From the NCBI GenBank assembly GCA_029259875.1, contig JAJDEK010000085.1, positions 1 to 8,019 of the forward strand: DNA of 8,019 bases, given 5' to 3'. This stretch comes from Planctomycetaceae bacterium (GTDB taxonomy: Bacteria; Planctomycetota; Planctomycetia; Planctomycetales; Planctomycetaceae). Shown piece after piece: positions 1 through 7,057 of this stretch; the first letter of the stretch is position 1, and every line of letters begins with the position of its first letter. The translations under genes and the position numbers were made by a program. Under the pieces are notes generated by a model that worked only from the letters and a program-made list of their open reading frames with translations, had not been told where the DNA came from and searched no databases.

Positions 1-1
1 T

Positions 2-2170
2 CGTAAACCCTCAGCTTCACAGTTAAAGCCTGACAATAAAGTTCAGAATATATTACCAAAGCAGCAATCTGAACAAAATAATTTGAAAGCTGAAGTCCCC
101 CCTGTTTCTCCAGCAATGAAGCATGCAGCCATCAATGCAATTTGCCTTATTCTCTCTCAAGCTGACGCTATTCCCTTCAAAACTAAAAACAGACTGACGC
201 AGTTAGTACAAAGACCTGACATTTCCATTGAATTGCGTGGCGAATTATATCGTGGGTTGGCTCGCTTCGTTCCCCCCGCCAAAATCCCTACACTAAATCA
301 GTCATTGGATATCAGCAACAACAAAAGAGTCCCTCCTAAATATTTGCGACGGTCTGCCATGGATGCCTGTATTATTCACGGGCTTTGGTATTATGCAAAA
401 CAAGATCAGTTTTCTCATCCAGGCTACTCATTAGATCAAGCTTCCGATTTTAGTAGTACAACATGGCCTGATAATATGCTGCAAGTTCGTTGGGATTCTG
501 ACCCAACAATGCGCTGGAAATTTGGTTTCTGGGCCGCTTTGGTACATCATCCTGATACAGTAGCAATTCTCACGTCCCAGCTCAGAGACGCTGACCTCAA
601 AGTTCAAAACAAAGCCATTGAATACATGGGAATCCTGGGAACGGAAACGGCTTTGGAGCTGCTCAAACAACAGTCAAAGCGTCAACAGGAAAGTTCTCGA
701 GTCTCAGCCGCCATTGGTCTTACTCCCTGGGGAGCACACGATCTGGCACCACTGATCAATGATAAATCTTCGTCGGTTCGCCTCGCAGTTGCGAAGGGAT
801 TAGGTCAGACAGATTCACCTGAGGCAGCGTTATTACTTCGATCATTAATCAAAGACCGCAGCTCCACGGTTCAACTTGCCGTTGTTACATCTATCTCTCA
901 ATGGCCTGATGAGCTTGCTATTCCACTGCTACTCGAAGGTATTCAAGAAGGTGTTTATAAGATGCGGCGAAATAGTGTCCTGCAATTGACTGATCGAATC
1001 GGTTCCAGTGGTTCGATTTCAATTGAAGCTCCTAGAGCTGCGCGAATTGTTGCTGTCAGAAAACTAATTGAAACCGAAACACTTCCTAGCGGCTTGTGGG
1101 ATCAACTCATAAAACAAGGCTTACAAGATCCTCATGAGAATACGAATCGGCGAATTGCAGAAATCCAATCTTACTTCCAGGATATCATCAAACATCCTCG
1201 TGAATCAGCAGAATACCATCAAGCTTATCAGGAGCTCTTAAGTATCTCAGCTCAAGAAATCGGTATGCTTGAAAAATTAGTTTTGGAAACATCCATCCAA
1301 ATACCAAACGAAATCTATACCGATCTGCTACCCAGCTTGAACCCCAGTTATGCTGCATTGACTCAGCTTTCAAGCACTCATCTCACTGACCGCCGCAAAG
1401 CAGCTCAACAACTTTTACTCAGTTCACAGCATGTCTCATTAAGTCCTATTATCGTAAAACGTCTTCGTAAACTCATGGCTCAAGAGCAAGATCGTCTGGT
1501 TTGGCGAATTGTGATGTCATCGATTTCAAAAGACAATTATGAAGAAGCCGCGCAGCTCGCTTTGCTGGCGATCAACCACAACTGGCCTGATATTAGAATT
1601 CTGGGCTGTGAATATTTTGGTACATACGGATTACCTCAATATGCAATCTGGTTATTGCCTCTCTTAAATGATAAGAATGAATCAGTTCAACTCGCCGCCA
1701 TCAATGCAATCGGCGAGTGCCATAATCCCATTGCGATTAGTGGCATTCAAAACTCTTCGCAAGAACAAGGTCTTAGCCCCTCTCTACGTTCACTGTTGAC
1801 ACACTCGAATCAGAGAATTCGATTTCAGACCGTTGTGGCTTTGAGTCGATTGGGTGATGTTCAAGGAATGCAAGAACTGGTGCGGCTCTCAAGTAATACA
1901 CTCATTTCAATACGCACTGATGCGATTCATGAAATGGGGAACTCTGGCCAAACACGCTTCGTCGAACCGCTGGTCCAATTAGCGTGGACCGAACGTAATC
2001 ATATTACACTAAAAGAAATTCTGAGCAGTCTAGAAAAACTGGTTCCCTCTTCTGAGCAACCAGCAGACCTGAGTCCATCAAAAAAACATTCAGAACAGGC
2101 TGAAATTTGGATGAATTGGTGGCAAACTCAACACTCAAAATCAACTTCCCGTCTGTTTACAGGCCGTTAA
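2..2170 (+). CDS. HEAT-repeat protein, 5' end outside the window
   Basis: This is the C-terminal 722 codons of a larger protein. The frame is open without a stop from base 2, so the in-frame TTG at 83 is not a credible start. The first ~30 visible residues are rich in Gln, Asn, Lys and Pro and read as a linker after an unseen N-terminal part. Helical HEAT/armadillo-like repeats are clear at about bases 551-937 (motifs such as LRDADLKVQNKAIEYMG, INDKSSSVRLAVAKGLG, IKDRSSTVQLAVV) and again at about 1589-2045 (LLNDKNESVQLAAINAIGE, LLTHSNQRIRFQTVVALSRLGD). The stretch between is helical but repeat-poor. The end carries a W..WW motif (WMNWW, about 2108-2122), which I recall in other planctomycete HEAT proteins. 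Such repeats form protein-binding solenoids with no catalytic activity. The partner is unknown. The STAS gene follows 122 bases later. Repeat family is fairly certain; function is not known. Confidence 0.85.
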   Translation, partial: RKPSASQLKPDNKVQNILPKQQSEQNNLKAEVPPVSPAMKHAAINAICLILSQADAIPFKTKNRLTQLVQRPDISIELRGELYRGLARFVPPAKIPTLNQSLDISNNKRVPPKYLRRSAMDACIIHGLWYYAKQDQFSHPGYSLDQASDFSSTTWPDNMLQVRWDSDPTMRWKFGFWAALVHHPDTVAILTSQLRDADLKVQNKAIEYMGILGTETALELLKQQSKRQQESSRVSAAIGLTPWGAHDLAPLINDKSSSVRLAVAKGLGQTDSPEAALLLRSLIKDRSSTVQLAVVTSISQWPDELAIPLLLEGIQEGVYKMRRNSVLQLTDRIGSSGSISIEAPRAARIVAVRKLIETETLPSGLWDQLIKQGLQDPHENTNRRIAEIQSYFQDIIKHPRESAEYHQAYQELLSISAQEIGMLEKLVLETSIQIPNEIYTDLLPSLNPSYAALTQLSSTHLTDRRKAAQQLLLSSQHVSLSPIIVKRLRKLMAQEQDRLVWRIVMSSISKDNYEEAAQLALLAINHNWPDIRILGCEYFGTYGLPQYAIWLLPLLNDKNESVQLAAINAIGECHNPIAISGIQNSSQEQGLSPSLRSLLTHSNQRIRFQTVVALSRLGDVQGMQELVRLSSNTLISIRTDAIHEMGNSGQTRFVEPLVQLAWTERNHITLKEILSSLEKLVPSSEQPADLSPSKKHSEQAEIWMNWWQTQHSKSTSRLFTGR

Positions 2171-2219
2171 GCATGAATTCTTGTTTTTGAGGTCCCTAAA
2201 GACTGTTCTCATTTCCTGC

Positions 2220-2249
2220 TTCACAGTATTATGGAGCGGAACATAAGAT
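2220..2249 (+). promoter_or_regulatory. Possible sigma70-like promoter for the STAS gene
   Basis: TTCACA at 2220-2225 matches the -35 consensus at five of six positions. TAAGAT at 2244-2249 matches the -10 at four of six, with an 18-base spacer. The site lies in the 122-base gap after the HEAT gene and would give a leader of roughly 35 bases before the ATG at 2293. The match is only moderate and such matches arise by chance in A+T-rich DNA. The STAS gene could instead be read from upstream. Confidence 0.25.
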
Positions 2250-2292
2250 TTCTGTTTGCAAAGAATGCTTTAAATCATTGCGGAACTACCAA

Positions 2293-2658
2293 ATGTCTAA
2301 TTACCACGACGACTTTCAATTGGAATGGCATGGAAATACAGTTGTAATCATTCCAGCAAGTAATGTCGAATCTATGAGCTGGGATCTGATTGAACAGGCA
2401 GCTGACATTGTAATGGCTCCTCTGCAGGAAGTAGAAATTCCAATGGTGGTCTTTGACCTGAGTGACGTTAGCTACTTTGGTTCCGTATTTTTAGCACTCT
2501 TATTGCGTTGCCATAAACATGTTCGAAGCAGAGGTGGTGAGCTCGTTTTATGTGGTGCCAGCAAAATGGCAAACGAGCTATTGAGAATTACCGCACTAGA
2601 CACACTTTGGGCAATTTATGAAACCAGAGATGAAGCTCTGGACGCCTTGATGGGGTAA
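2293..2658 (+). CDS. STAS-domain protein (anti-sigma factor antagonist-like)
   Basis: This is a 121-residue single-domain cytoplasmic protein of the STAS fold, the family of SpoIIAA and RsbV. Family members bind anti-sigma factors or act as phosphorylation-switched partners. The core [17 protein letters not shown] (residues 55-71 from this start) aligns without gaps to the SpoIIAA segment around its phosphorylated serine, as I recall that sequence. Ser64 falls on the phospho-site. The usual preceding Asp is Gly63, and the Gly two residues on is Phe66. The following [29 protein letters not shown] matches the usual GG.LVLCG...V..LL..T.L pattern. I chose the ATG at 2293, which has a weak CGGA eight bases upstream, over the in-frame TTG at 2278, which has no ribosome binding site. 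No kinase of the RsbW/SpoIIAB type and no PP2C phosphatase is visible nearby. The LOG-family gene starts 58 bases downstream on the same strand. Fold assignment is firm; the sigma factor or process served is unknown. Confidence 0.85.
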   Translation: MSNYHDDFQLEWHGNTVVIIPASNVESMSWDLIEQAADIVMAPLQEVEIPMVVFDLSDVSYFGSVFLALLLRCHKHVRSRGGELVLCGASKMANELLRITALDTLWAIYETRDEALDALMG

Positions 2659-2700
2659 ACTGTATCAATCACCCAAACAAACATCTCGACCAGTTATGTT

Positions 2701-2706
2701 AAAGGA
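2701..2706 (+). promoter_or_regulatory. Ribosome binding site of the LOG-family gene
   Basis: AAAGGA lies ten bases before the ATG at 2717 and supports that start. A second ATG at 2710 is out of frame and closes after 12 codons, so it is unlikely to be used. Confidence 0.5.
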
Positions 2707-2716
2707 TTAATGAATC

Positions 2717-3778
2717 ATGTCGAGGAAATATCGAAAGACACGACCTGAAGTCTCCGAATCAGACGTGTTACCCACAGAGCATAGCTCGGAACTCTATGCT
2801 CACGAGTCAATCGTTGCCAGTATTAAAGAGACTGCAGATAAATTAAAGCAGGATCAGGCAACACGTGGCGATCTCAAGATACTTGACCGAGCTCTGAAAG
2901 AACTCAGGTACGCTTTCAAAGTATTCACTCCCTATCGCAAGCAGCGTAAAGTGACTGTCTTTGGTTCTGCCAGAACCTTGCCTGACGATCCTGCTTACCA
3001 ACAAGCGCTCCAATTTGGTCGGCGCATGGCTGAGGAAAAATGGATGACTGTTACCGGAGCAGGTCCTGGAATCATGGAAGCAGCACATGTTGGTGCAGGT
3101 ACAGATATGTCAATGGGTGTCAATATCATGCTCCCCTTCGAGCAAGAACCCAATTATGTCATCCACAAAGACGAAAAACTGGTCAACTTAAATTATTTCT
3201 TCACTCGAAAACTACTGTTTGTGAAAGAAGTCCATGCGATTATCTGTTGTGCTGGTGGCTTCGGAACTTTAGATGAAGCCTTTGAAACATTGACCTTAGT
3301 CCAAACCGGAAAGCGCGATCCCATGCCGATTGTGCTATTGGATACTCCCGGTGATACCTACTGGAAAGATTGGGAAGCATTTATTAAAAACAATCTTCTC
3401 AAACAGGAACTGATTTCCAAAGAAGATTTATCTCTCTTTTATATTACAGATAATATTGAAGATGCTGTCGACGAGATTATTGGCTTTTATAGTGTCTATA
3501 ATAGCATGCGGTATGTGAGTGGTCGCTTAGTGCTCCGTTTGCATGTCGAACCGAGTAATGAGTTCATTGGAAAACTGAATGATGAATTCAAAGATATACT
3601 TGACTCAGGTATCATCTCCAAGGTCGATGCAGACGAGTTGGAAAAAGACGATTCCCACTTGACTGACTTGCCACGTATCTCCCTGGTTTTCAATCGAAAA
3701 AATCTGGGAAGACTTCGGCAAATGATTGACCGCATCAACACCGAACTTGCGCCCCAACTTGTTAACGAAGAAGAGTAA
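2717..3778 (+). CDS. LOG-family (TIGR00730-like) Rossmann-fold nucleotide-binding protein
   Basis: This is a 353-residue soluble protein with a LOG/'lysine decarboxylase-like' core at about residues 77-255. Characterised members are phosphoribohydrolases that release a free base from nucleoside monophosphates (cytokinin activation in plants; broader nucleotide cleavage in bacteria). The core shows VFGSAR at 81-86, [10 protein letters not shown] at 114-123, the FFTRK motif with Arg164/Lys165, and AGGFGTLDE at 179-187. Arg164 and Glu187 occupy the catalytic positions of the family. The usual PGGxGTxxE has Ala in place of Pro. The protein is much longer than ordinary LOG enzymes (around 180-220 residues). 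It has about 75 charged N-terminal residues that look helical, and about 95 C-terminal residues of mixed alpha/beta appearance ([10 protein letters not shown] ... [22 protein letters not shown]) that I do not recognise. The start has AAAGGA ten bases upstream. It is probably co-transcribed with the STAS gene. Family is confident; substrate is unknown. Confidence 0.88.
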   Translation: MSRKYRKTRPEVSESDVLPTEHSSELYAHESIVASIKETADKLKQDQATRGDLKILDRALKELRYAFKVFTPYRKQRKVTVFGSARTLPDDPAYQQALQFGRRMAEEKWMTVTGAGPGIMEAAHVGAGTDMSMGVNIMLPFEQEPNYVIHKDEKLVNLNYFFTRKLLFVKEVHAIICCAGGFGTLDEAFETLTLVQTGKRDPMPIVLLDTPGDTYWKDWEAFIKNNLLKQELISKEDLSLFYITDNIEDAVDEIIGFYSVYNSMRYVSGRLVLRLHVEPSNEFIGKLNDEFKDILDSGIISKVDADELEKDDSHLTDLPRISLVFNRKNLGRLRQMIDRINTELAPQLVNEEE

Positions 3779-3794
3779 GAATCAGTCGTTACTT

Positions 3795-3815
3795 AGCCTG
3801 TATCCAGGTTTATTG
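3795..3815 (+). terminator. Weak hairpin, possible terminator after the LOG-family gene
   Basis: AGCCTG (3795-3800) can pair with CAGGTT (3805-3810, one G-T wobble) around a TATC loop, and a short T-rich TATT follows. It sits 17 bases after the stop codon at 3776-3778, between convergent genes, where a terminator is expected. The stem is short and the T tract poor, so this is only a candidate. Confidence 0.25.
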
Positions 3816-3861
3816 TAGCGTCTTCAGAGCTGTTTGGATCTCGTATAATCGCTTTGAATCC

Positions 3862-3889
3862 GCTATGGCTAAATTGGGCGCGCTATAGC
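3862..3889 (-). terminator. Hairpin overlapping the sigma factor stop codon
   Basis: GCTATGGC (3862-3869) pairs with GCTATAGC (3882-3889) over eight base pairs including one wobble, with a 12-base loop. The right arm contains the stop codon of the minus-strand sigma factor gene. No T tract follows on the minus strand, so it is not a textbook intrinsic terminator. It could act as an mRNA 3' end structure or be chance. Confidence 0.25.
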
Positions 3890-4503
3890 ATGCTTTTGAA
3901 TTCATCTTCGTTTTTCAATATCTCCTGCAGTTTGACCATCGAACGACTGACCATCACACGCACGGCGACATCCGTTTTATCCAATTGAGTGGCAATCTCT
4001 TTTGTGGGAAGACCTTCAACAAACTTCAGACGAATGGCTTCTCGATTCTCTTCTGGTAACGACTCCAACGCCACAAGTAATTTCAGTTCTTTCGCGCCGC
4101 GCGAGAACGCCTGACTGGGACTAGTGATACTTGCAATCAGTAAATCCATGAACCCCTGTTTCTCGCCATCACCGGCTGCTTGTTGTTTGACTTCGCGACC
4201 GGCAGCCCGCTTTTGTGCCTGGAAATATTTCCGATGATTATCGATAATTTTCTGATCAGCTAGATGGCAGAGCCAGTTAAAAGGCGTTTTCTGTTCAAAA
4301 TCCATTTTTGACAAGGAATCAACAGCGCTGAGCGAGACTTCTTGTAGAATATCTGTCGCTTCTACTTTACTTTTCAGCCCATCGCTCATGTTTTTATTAA
4401 TAAATGCCAACAGGGGAGCACGATGTAGTTCCATGAACTCTAGTAAAGCGGGCTCACTTGCCTGTTTTATCTGATTGATGAGAACTTCAATATCAGTCGT
4501 CAT
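3883..4503 (-). CDS. ECF-type RNA polymerase sigma factor (planctomycete kinase-linked type)
   Basis: This is a 206-residue sigma-70 family protein with regions 2 and 4 only, which defines the ECF class. It would direct RNA polymerase to a private promoter set. Region 2 spans about residues 15-100, with ATDILQEV at 49-56 matching region 2.2 and the aromatic PFNWLCHL at 74-81 leading into the -10 recognition part. Region 4 spans about 140-195, with LPEENREAIRLKFVEGLPTKEIA (149-171) followed by the recognition helix of a helix-turn-helix at about 176-190. The 100-139 linker is longer and more charged than in minimal ECF factors. No anti-sigma factor gene adjoins it. Instead, a membrane Ser/Thr kinase gene is divergent across 197 bases. 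In Planctomycetes ECF genes are known to sit beside such kinases, so control by phosphorylation is a fair inference. The start is the ATG at 4503-4501, with AGGAAG 12 bases upstream. Confidence 0.9.
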   Translation of the reverse strand: MTTDIEVLINQIKQASEPALLEFMELHRAPLLAFINKNMSDGLKSKVEATDILQEVSLSAVDSLSKMDFEQKTPFNWLCHLADQKIIDNHRKYFQAQKRAAGREVKQQAAGDGEKQGFMDLLIASITSPSQAFSRGAKELKLLVALESLPEENREAIRLKFVEGLPTKEIATQLDKTDVAVRVMVSRSMVKLQEILKNEDEFKSML

Positions 4504-4515
4504 GAATATTTCATA

Positions 4516-4521
4516 CTTCCT
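4516..4521 (-). promoter_or_regulatory. Ribosome binding site of the sigma factor gene
   Basis: On the minus strand AGGAAG stands 12 bases before the ATG of the sigma factor, a long but workable distance. A four-codon frame (ATG at 4514-4512, ending in TGA at 4502-4500) lies between the two and overlaps the real start as ATGA. Confidence 0.4.
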
Positions 4522-4554
4522 GTACTAAGCCGACCAAGTCTGATTCGCGTTCTG

Positions 4555-4605
4555 CTTTCCACACAGTTGAGTATAGATTACTATACTACATAAATATGTG
4601 GAAAG
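4555..4605. repeat. Nested inverted repeat, operator-like
   Basis: The outer arms CTTTCCACA (4555-4563) and TGTGGAAAG (4597-4605) are perfect nine-base inverted repeats. Inside, AGTATAG (4570-4576) and CTATACT (4581-4587) are perfect seven-base arms around ATTA. The two symmetries share nearly the same centre (4580 and 4578.5). The block lies 51 bases upstream of the sigma factor start and 95 bases upstream of the kinase start. This suits a dimeric regulator controlling both genes, or a cruciform or hairpin. The binding protein is unknown. Confidence 0.6.
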
Positions 4606-4688
4606 TCCTCTTCTTTATACCATTGACATGACGAACCAGCTACTGAAACTCTCACGATAATTTTTGTCGGATTACCATTCTCCCTACC

Positions 4689-4693
4689 AGGAG
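4689..4693 (+). promoter_or_regulatory. Ribosome binding site fixing the TTG start of the kinase
   Basis: AGGAG ends seven bases before the TTG at 4701. This ideal spacing makes TTG the likely true start codon although it is not ATG. Confidence 0.7.
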
Positions 4694-4700
4694 CTAACTG

Positions 4701-6938
4701 TTGTCTGAACCTTTGCATCAACTGGATTCATTAGATAACCTCAGCACTCTCTCTGCACTGACTGAAGTGATGGAACAGTTTGTGAGTGACTGGGAAGCGC
4801 AACAATCGCCTCCCGCTATAAAACAGTATCAGCAGAATGATGAAACACTCAGCCGCTTCCTGTTAATTGAACTCATTAAAATTGATCTGGAATTTCGCTG
4901 GGAACGTTTTAATTTCCCGAAGCGCATCAAGGAATACCTTGAAGAATTTCCCATGTTGCTGGAAGACACGATCCCCGTGGATCTGCTCTATGAAGAATTC
5001 CACCTGCTCCGTCAAAATGGTTTTGAAGTGGATCCCGCTGATTATCTCAGTTTATTCCCCGCAGTTAGCCCTCAACTGGAACAGCTTTTTGATTTGAATC
5101 ATGCTTATGTCACCACAAAGATGATCAATCATTCCCCGCCTCAAGCGTTCCATCATTTTCAACCAGGACATACCGTTGATGATTTTGAGCTTCTGACTTT
5201 GTTAGGTAAAGGTGCATTCGCTAAAGTTTACCAGGCACGTCAAAATTCGATGCAACGTTTGGTGGCCTTGAAAATATCAGAAGACTCCAGTAGCGAACCA
5301 CAAACGCTTGCCCAATTAGATCATGACAATATCGTACGGGTATTCGATCAGCGCATCATGCCTGACAAAAAAATTCGTCTTCTGTATATGCAATACCTTC
5401 CCGGAGGAACCTTGCAATCAGTGGTCGAGATCATTCGAAAAACTGCACCTGAAGAAAGATCAGGTAAAACTTTAGTCGCTGCTGTGAACCAATCGCTGGA
5501 TTCACGTGGAGAATCTCGGCCTTCCGAATCTTTGACTTATCAAAAGTTAAATTCTCTAACGTGGCCGGAAACCATTTGCTGGTTGGGTATTCGACTGGCA
5601 AACGCATTGGACTACGCACACAAGAAAGGGGTTTTGCATCGTGATATTAAACCCGCGAATGTACTGCTGACAGCGGAAGGCGTTCCCAAATTGGCTGATT
5701 TTAATATCAGTTTCAGTTCCGCCGTCACTGGTACAACGCCCGCTGCTTATTTTGGGGGAAGTCTGGCGTACATGTCCCCAGAACAACTGGAAGCTTACGA
5801 CCCCACACATCCACGACTGCCCGAAAGCCTCGACGAGAAAAGTGATATTTATTCTCTCGGCTTAGTGCTCTGGGAACTGTTAACGGGCGTTCGTGCCTTT
5901 CAAGACCTTCCAGTGAGTTCAGGCTGGTCCACCCTGTTAAAACAAATGATTTTACAGCGTAAAACAGGCACTTCGTTGAATGAAAGTTCACAGCACATGC
6001 CTCCCGACTGCCCCGAACATCTGGTTACTGTGCTTCAAAAGTGTCTGGCTCCCACACCTGAAGAACGATGGACGTCCGGTGAGAATTTGGCCAACCAACT
6101 GGAATTATGTCTCAATCCTAGAGCACAGCAGATTTTATTTCCCCCTTCTACGAGTTGGTTCACACGCTTGAAAGGTTGGGAAATTCCGATTGTGATCTTG
6201 ATTGTTTTGATCCCTAATCTTCTGGCGGGCCTCTTTAACTTCTTTCATAATCAAAAACATATTGTTGAACACTTAAAGAATTCACAAGAGGCATTCTGGC
6301 AAATCCAATCAGTGATCAATCTCATTGCTTATCCACTGGGGCTCAGCCTGATCGGTTGGCTTACCTGGACGACATTACGATTTTGTAATGAGAAAACGAC
6401 GGGGAACAATGGAGATCATCAGAATGCTGCAACCATTCAAAAACGGTGCCTGAGGCTAGGGCATTACGCTGCACTCATTTGTACGGCGGAATGGATCATT
6501 GCCGGGATCGCGTATCCCATTAGTATGCACTATGCCATTGGCGCTTTGCCTGCCTCTGCCTACGCACATTTCCTGGTCTCACTGTTATTGTGCGGTTTGA
6601 TTACTGCCAGCTATCCTTTTTTTGGAGTCACCTATATTAGTCTACATGCAATTTATCCTCGCTTACTTAAGGAAAATGATTTCAGTCAGCAGGCACCAGA
6701 TACATTCAAAAAAGTTAAACGCCTGACCTGGATTTATCTAATTATGGCGTTCCTAGTACCAATGCTCAGTATCGCCTCATTGGCCATGATTAATCTGGAC
6801 GATAAAGTCGCGATTGGGATTCTGACAGTCGCTGGAACTCTAGGTGCCATCAGTATTTTACGTGTATTTCAGGCACTTCAAGCCGACTTGGATTCACTGA
6901 GTGCGCTTTACTCCAAGAATCAACCCTCAAAACAGTGA
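4701..6938 (+). CDS. Membrane-anchored Hanks-type Ser/Thr protein kinase
   Basis: The protein has 745 residues in three parts. Residues 1-150 form an acidic, helical N-terminal region without a recognised domain (contains PADYLSLFP at 112-120). The kinase domain spans about 162-470: glycine loop GKGAFAKV (169-176), ATP-binding Lys191 in ALK, catalytic HRDIKPAN (313-320) with Asp315, Lys317 and Asn320, metal-binding Asp333 in DFN (not DFG), SPE at 359-361, Asp382 and EERW at 454-457. About 45 extra residues (243-288) lie before helix E. The key catalytic residues are present, so it is probably active. About six hydrophobic helices follow at 494-514, 536-558, 586-608, 618-645, 675-697 and 702-724. 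This places the kinase in the cytoplasm with a multi-pass membrane sensor or anchor, not the single helix plus PASTA arrangement of PknB. It starts at TTG with a strong ribosome binding site. It is divergent from the ECF sigma factor gene, its probable partner. Confidence 0.92.
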   Translation: MSEPLHQLDSLDNLSTLSALTEVMEQFVSDWEAQQSPPAIKQYQQNDETLSRFLLIELIKIDLEFRWERFNFPKRIKEYLEEFPMLLEDTIPVDLLYEEFHLLRQNGFEVDPADYLSLFPAVSPQLEQLFDLNHAYVTTKMINHSPPQAFHHFQPGHTVDDFELLTLLGKGAFAKVYQARQNSMQRLVALKISEDSSSEPQTLAQLDHDNIVRVFDQRIMPDKKIRLLYMQYLPGGTLQSVVEIIRKTAPEERSGKTLVAAVNQSLDSRGESRPSESLTYQKLNSLTWPETICWLGIRLANALDYAHKKGVLHRDIKPANVLLTAEGVPKLADFNISFSSAVTGTTPAAYFGGSLAYMSPEQLEAYDPTHPRLPESLDEKSDIYSLGLVLWELLTGVRAFQDLPVSSGWSTLLKQMILQRKTGTSLNESSQHMPPDCPEHLVTVLQKCLAPTPEERWTSGENLANQLELCLNPRAQQILFPPSTSWFTRLKGWEIPIVILIVLIPNLLAGLFNFFHNQKHIVEHLKNSQEAFWQIQSVINLIAYPLGLSLIGWLTWTTLRFCNEKTTGNNGDHQNAATIQKRCLRLGHYAALICTAEWIIAGIAYPISMHYAIGALPASAYAHFLVSLLLCGLITASYPFFGVTYISLHAIYPRLLKENDFSQQAPDTFKKVKRLTWIYLIMAFLVPMLSIASLAMINLDDKVAIGILTVAGTLGAISILRVFQALQADLDSLSALYSKNQPSKQ

Positions 6939-6988
6939 TCATTTGACTCCATTTCTTTTTTTCAAAAAACGTTGTAACAAATTTTGAG

Positions 6989-7052
6989 CGTTCCCGCTTG
7001 GTTGAGTGTGAGACAACAAACTCAACTCTAACCAATCAAAACTAAGGGAACG
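6989..7052 (+). promoter_or_regulatory. Foldable mRNA leader covering the ribosome binding site
   Basis: Three pairs of complementary segments nest within the leader of the next gene. CGTTCCC (6989-6995) pairs with GGGAACG (7046-7052), TTGG (6998-7001) with CCAA (7032-7035), and TTGAGT (7002-7007) with ACTCAA (7020-7025). The outer right arm overlaps the likely ribosome binding site AAGGGAA (7044-7050), so the fold would hide it. No known riboswitch class is recognised. A local AGCG/CGCT hairpin (6987-6998) would compete with the outer stem. Regulation is inferred from the layout only. Confidence 0.4.
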
Positions 7053-7057
7053 GAACG

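Larger units (their letters stand above)
4504..4700. promoter_or_regulatory. Divergent control region between sigma factor and kinase genes
   Basis: These 197 bases must hold the promoters of both divergent genes. They contain the nested inverted repeat described separately, the ribosome binding sites at the two ends, and an A+T-rich middle. TTGACA at 4623-4628 and GATAAT at 4656-4661 both face the kinase gene but are 27 bases apart, so they do not form one promoter. I cannot name a promoter with confidence. Confidence 0.6.

Noticed and set aside
83..85. TTG at 83 as start of the HEAT-repeat protein
   Set aside because: The frame stays open to base 2, there is no ribosome binding site before it, and the upstream codons read as protein-like linker.
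431..670. 79-codon minus-strand frame opposite the HEAT gene
   Set aside because: It is a shadow of a clear coding frame, without motif or ribosome binding site support.
2278..2280. TTG at 2278 as start of the STAS protein
   Set aside because: There is no ribosome binding site upstream. The ATG at 2293 has a weak CGGA at suitable spacing and the STAS fold needs no extra residues.
2236..2286. GCGGAAC repeated at 2236-2242 and 2280-2286
   Set aside because: Seven bases in direct repeat 44 bases apart is weak. The flanks differ and there are no further copies in the gap.
4623..4661. TTGACA and GATAAT as a sigma70 promoter for the kinase
   Set aside because: Each element is good alone, but they are 27 bases apart and neither has a partner at 16-18 bases.
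5431..5991. Overlapping minus-strand frames opposite the kinase gene
   Set aside because: They lie antisense to the conserved kinase motifs and show no protein family features.
6951..6970. T-rich then A-rich run after the kinase gene as an intrinsic terminator
   Set aside because: There is no G+C-rich stem before the T run. The T and A runs could pair only with almost no loop.
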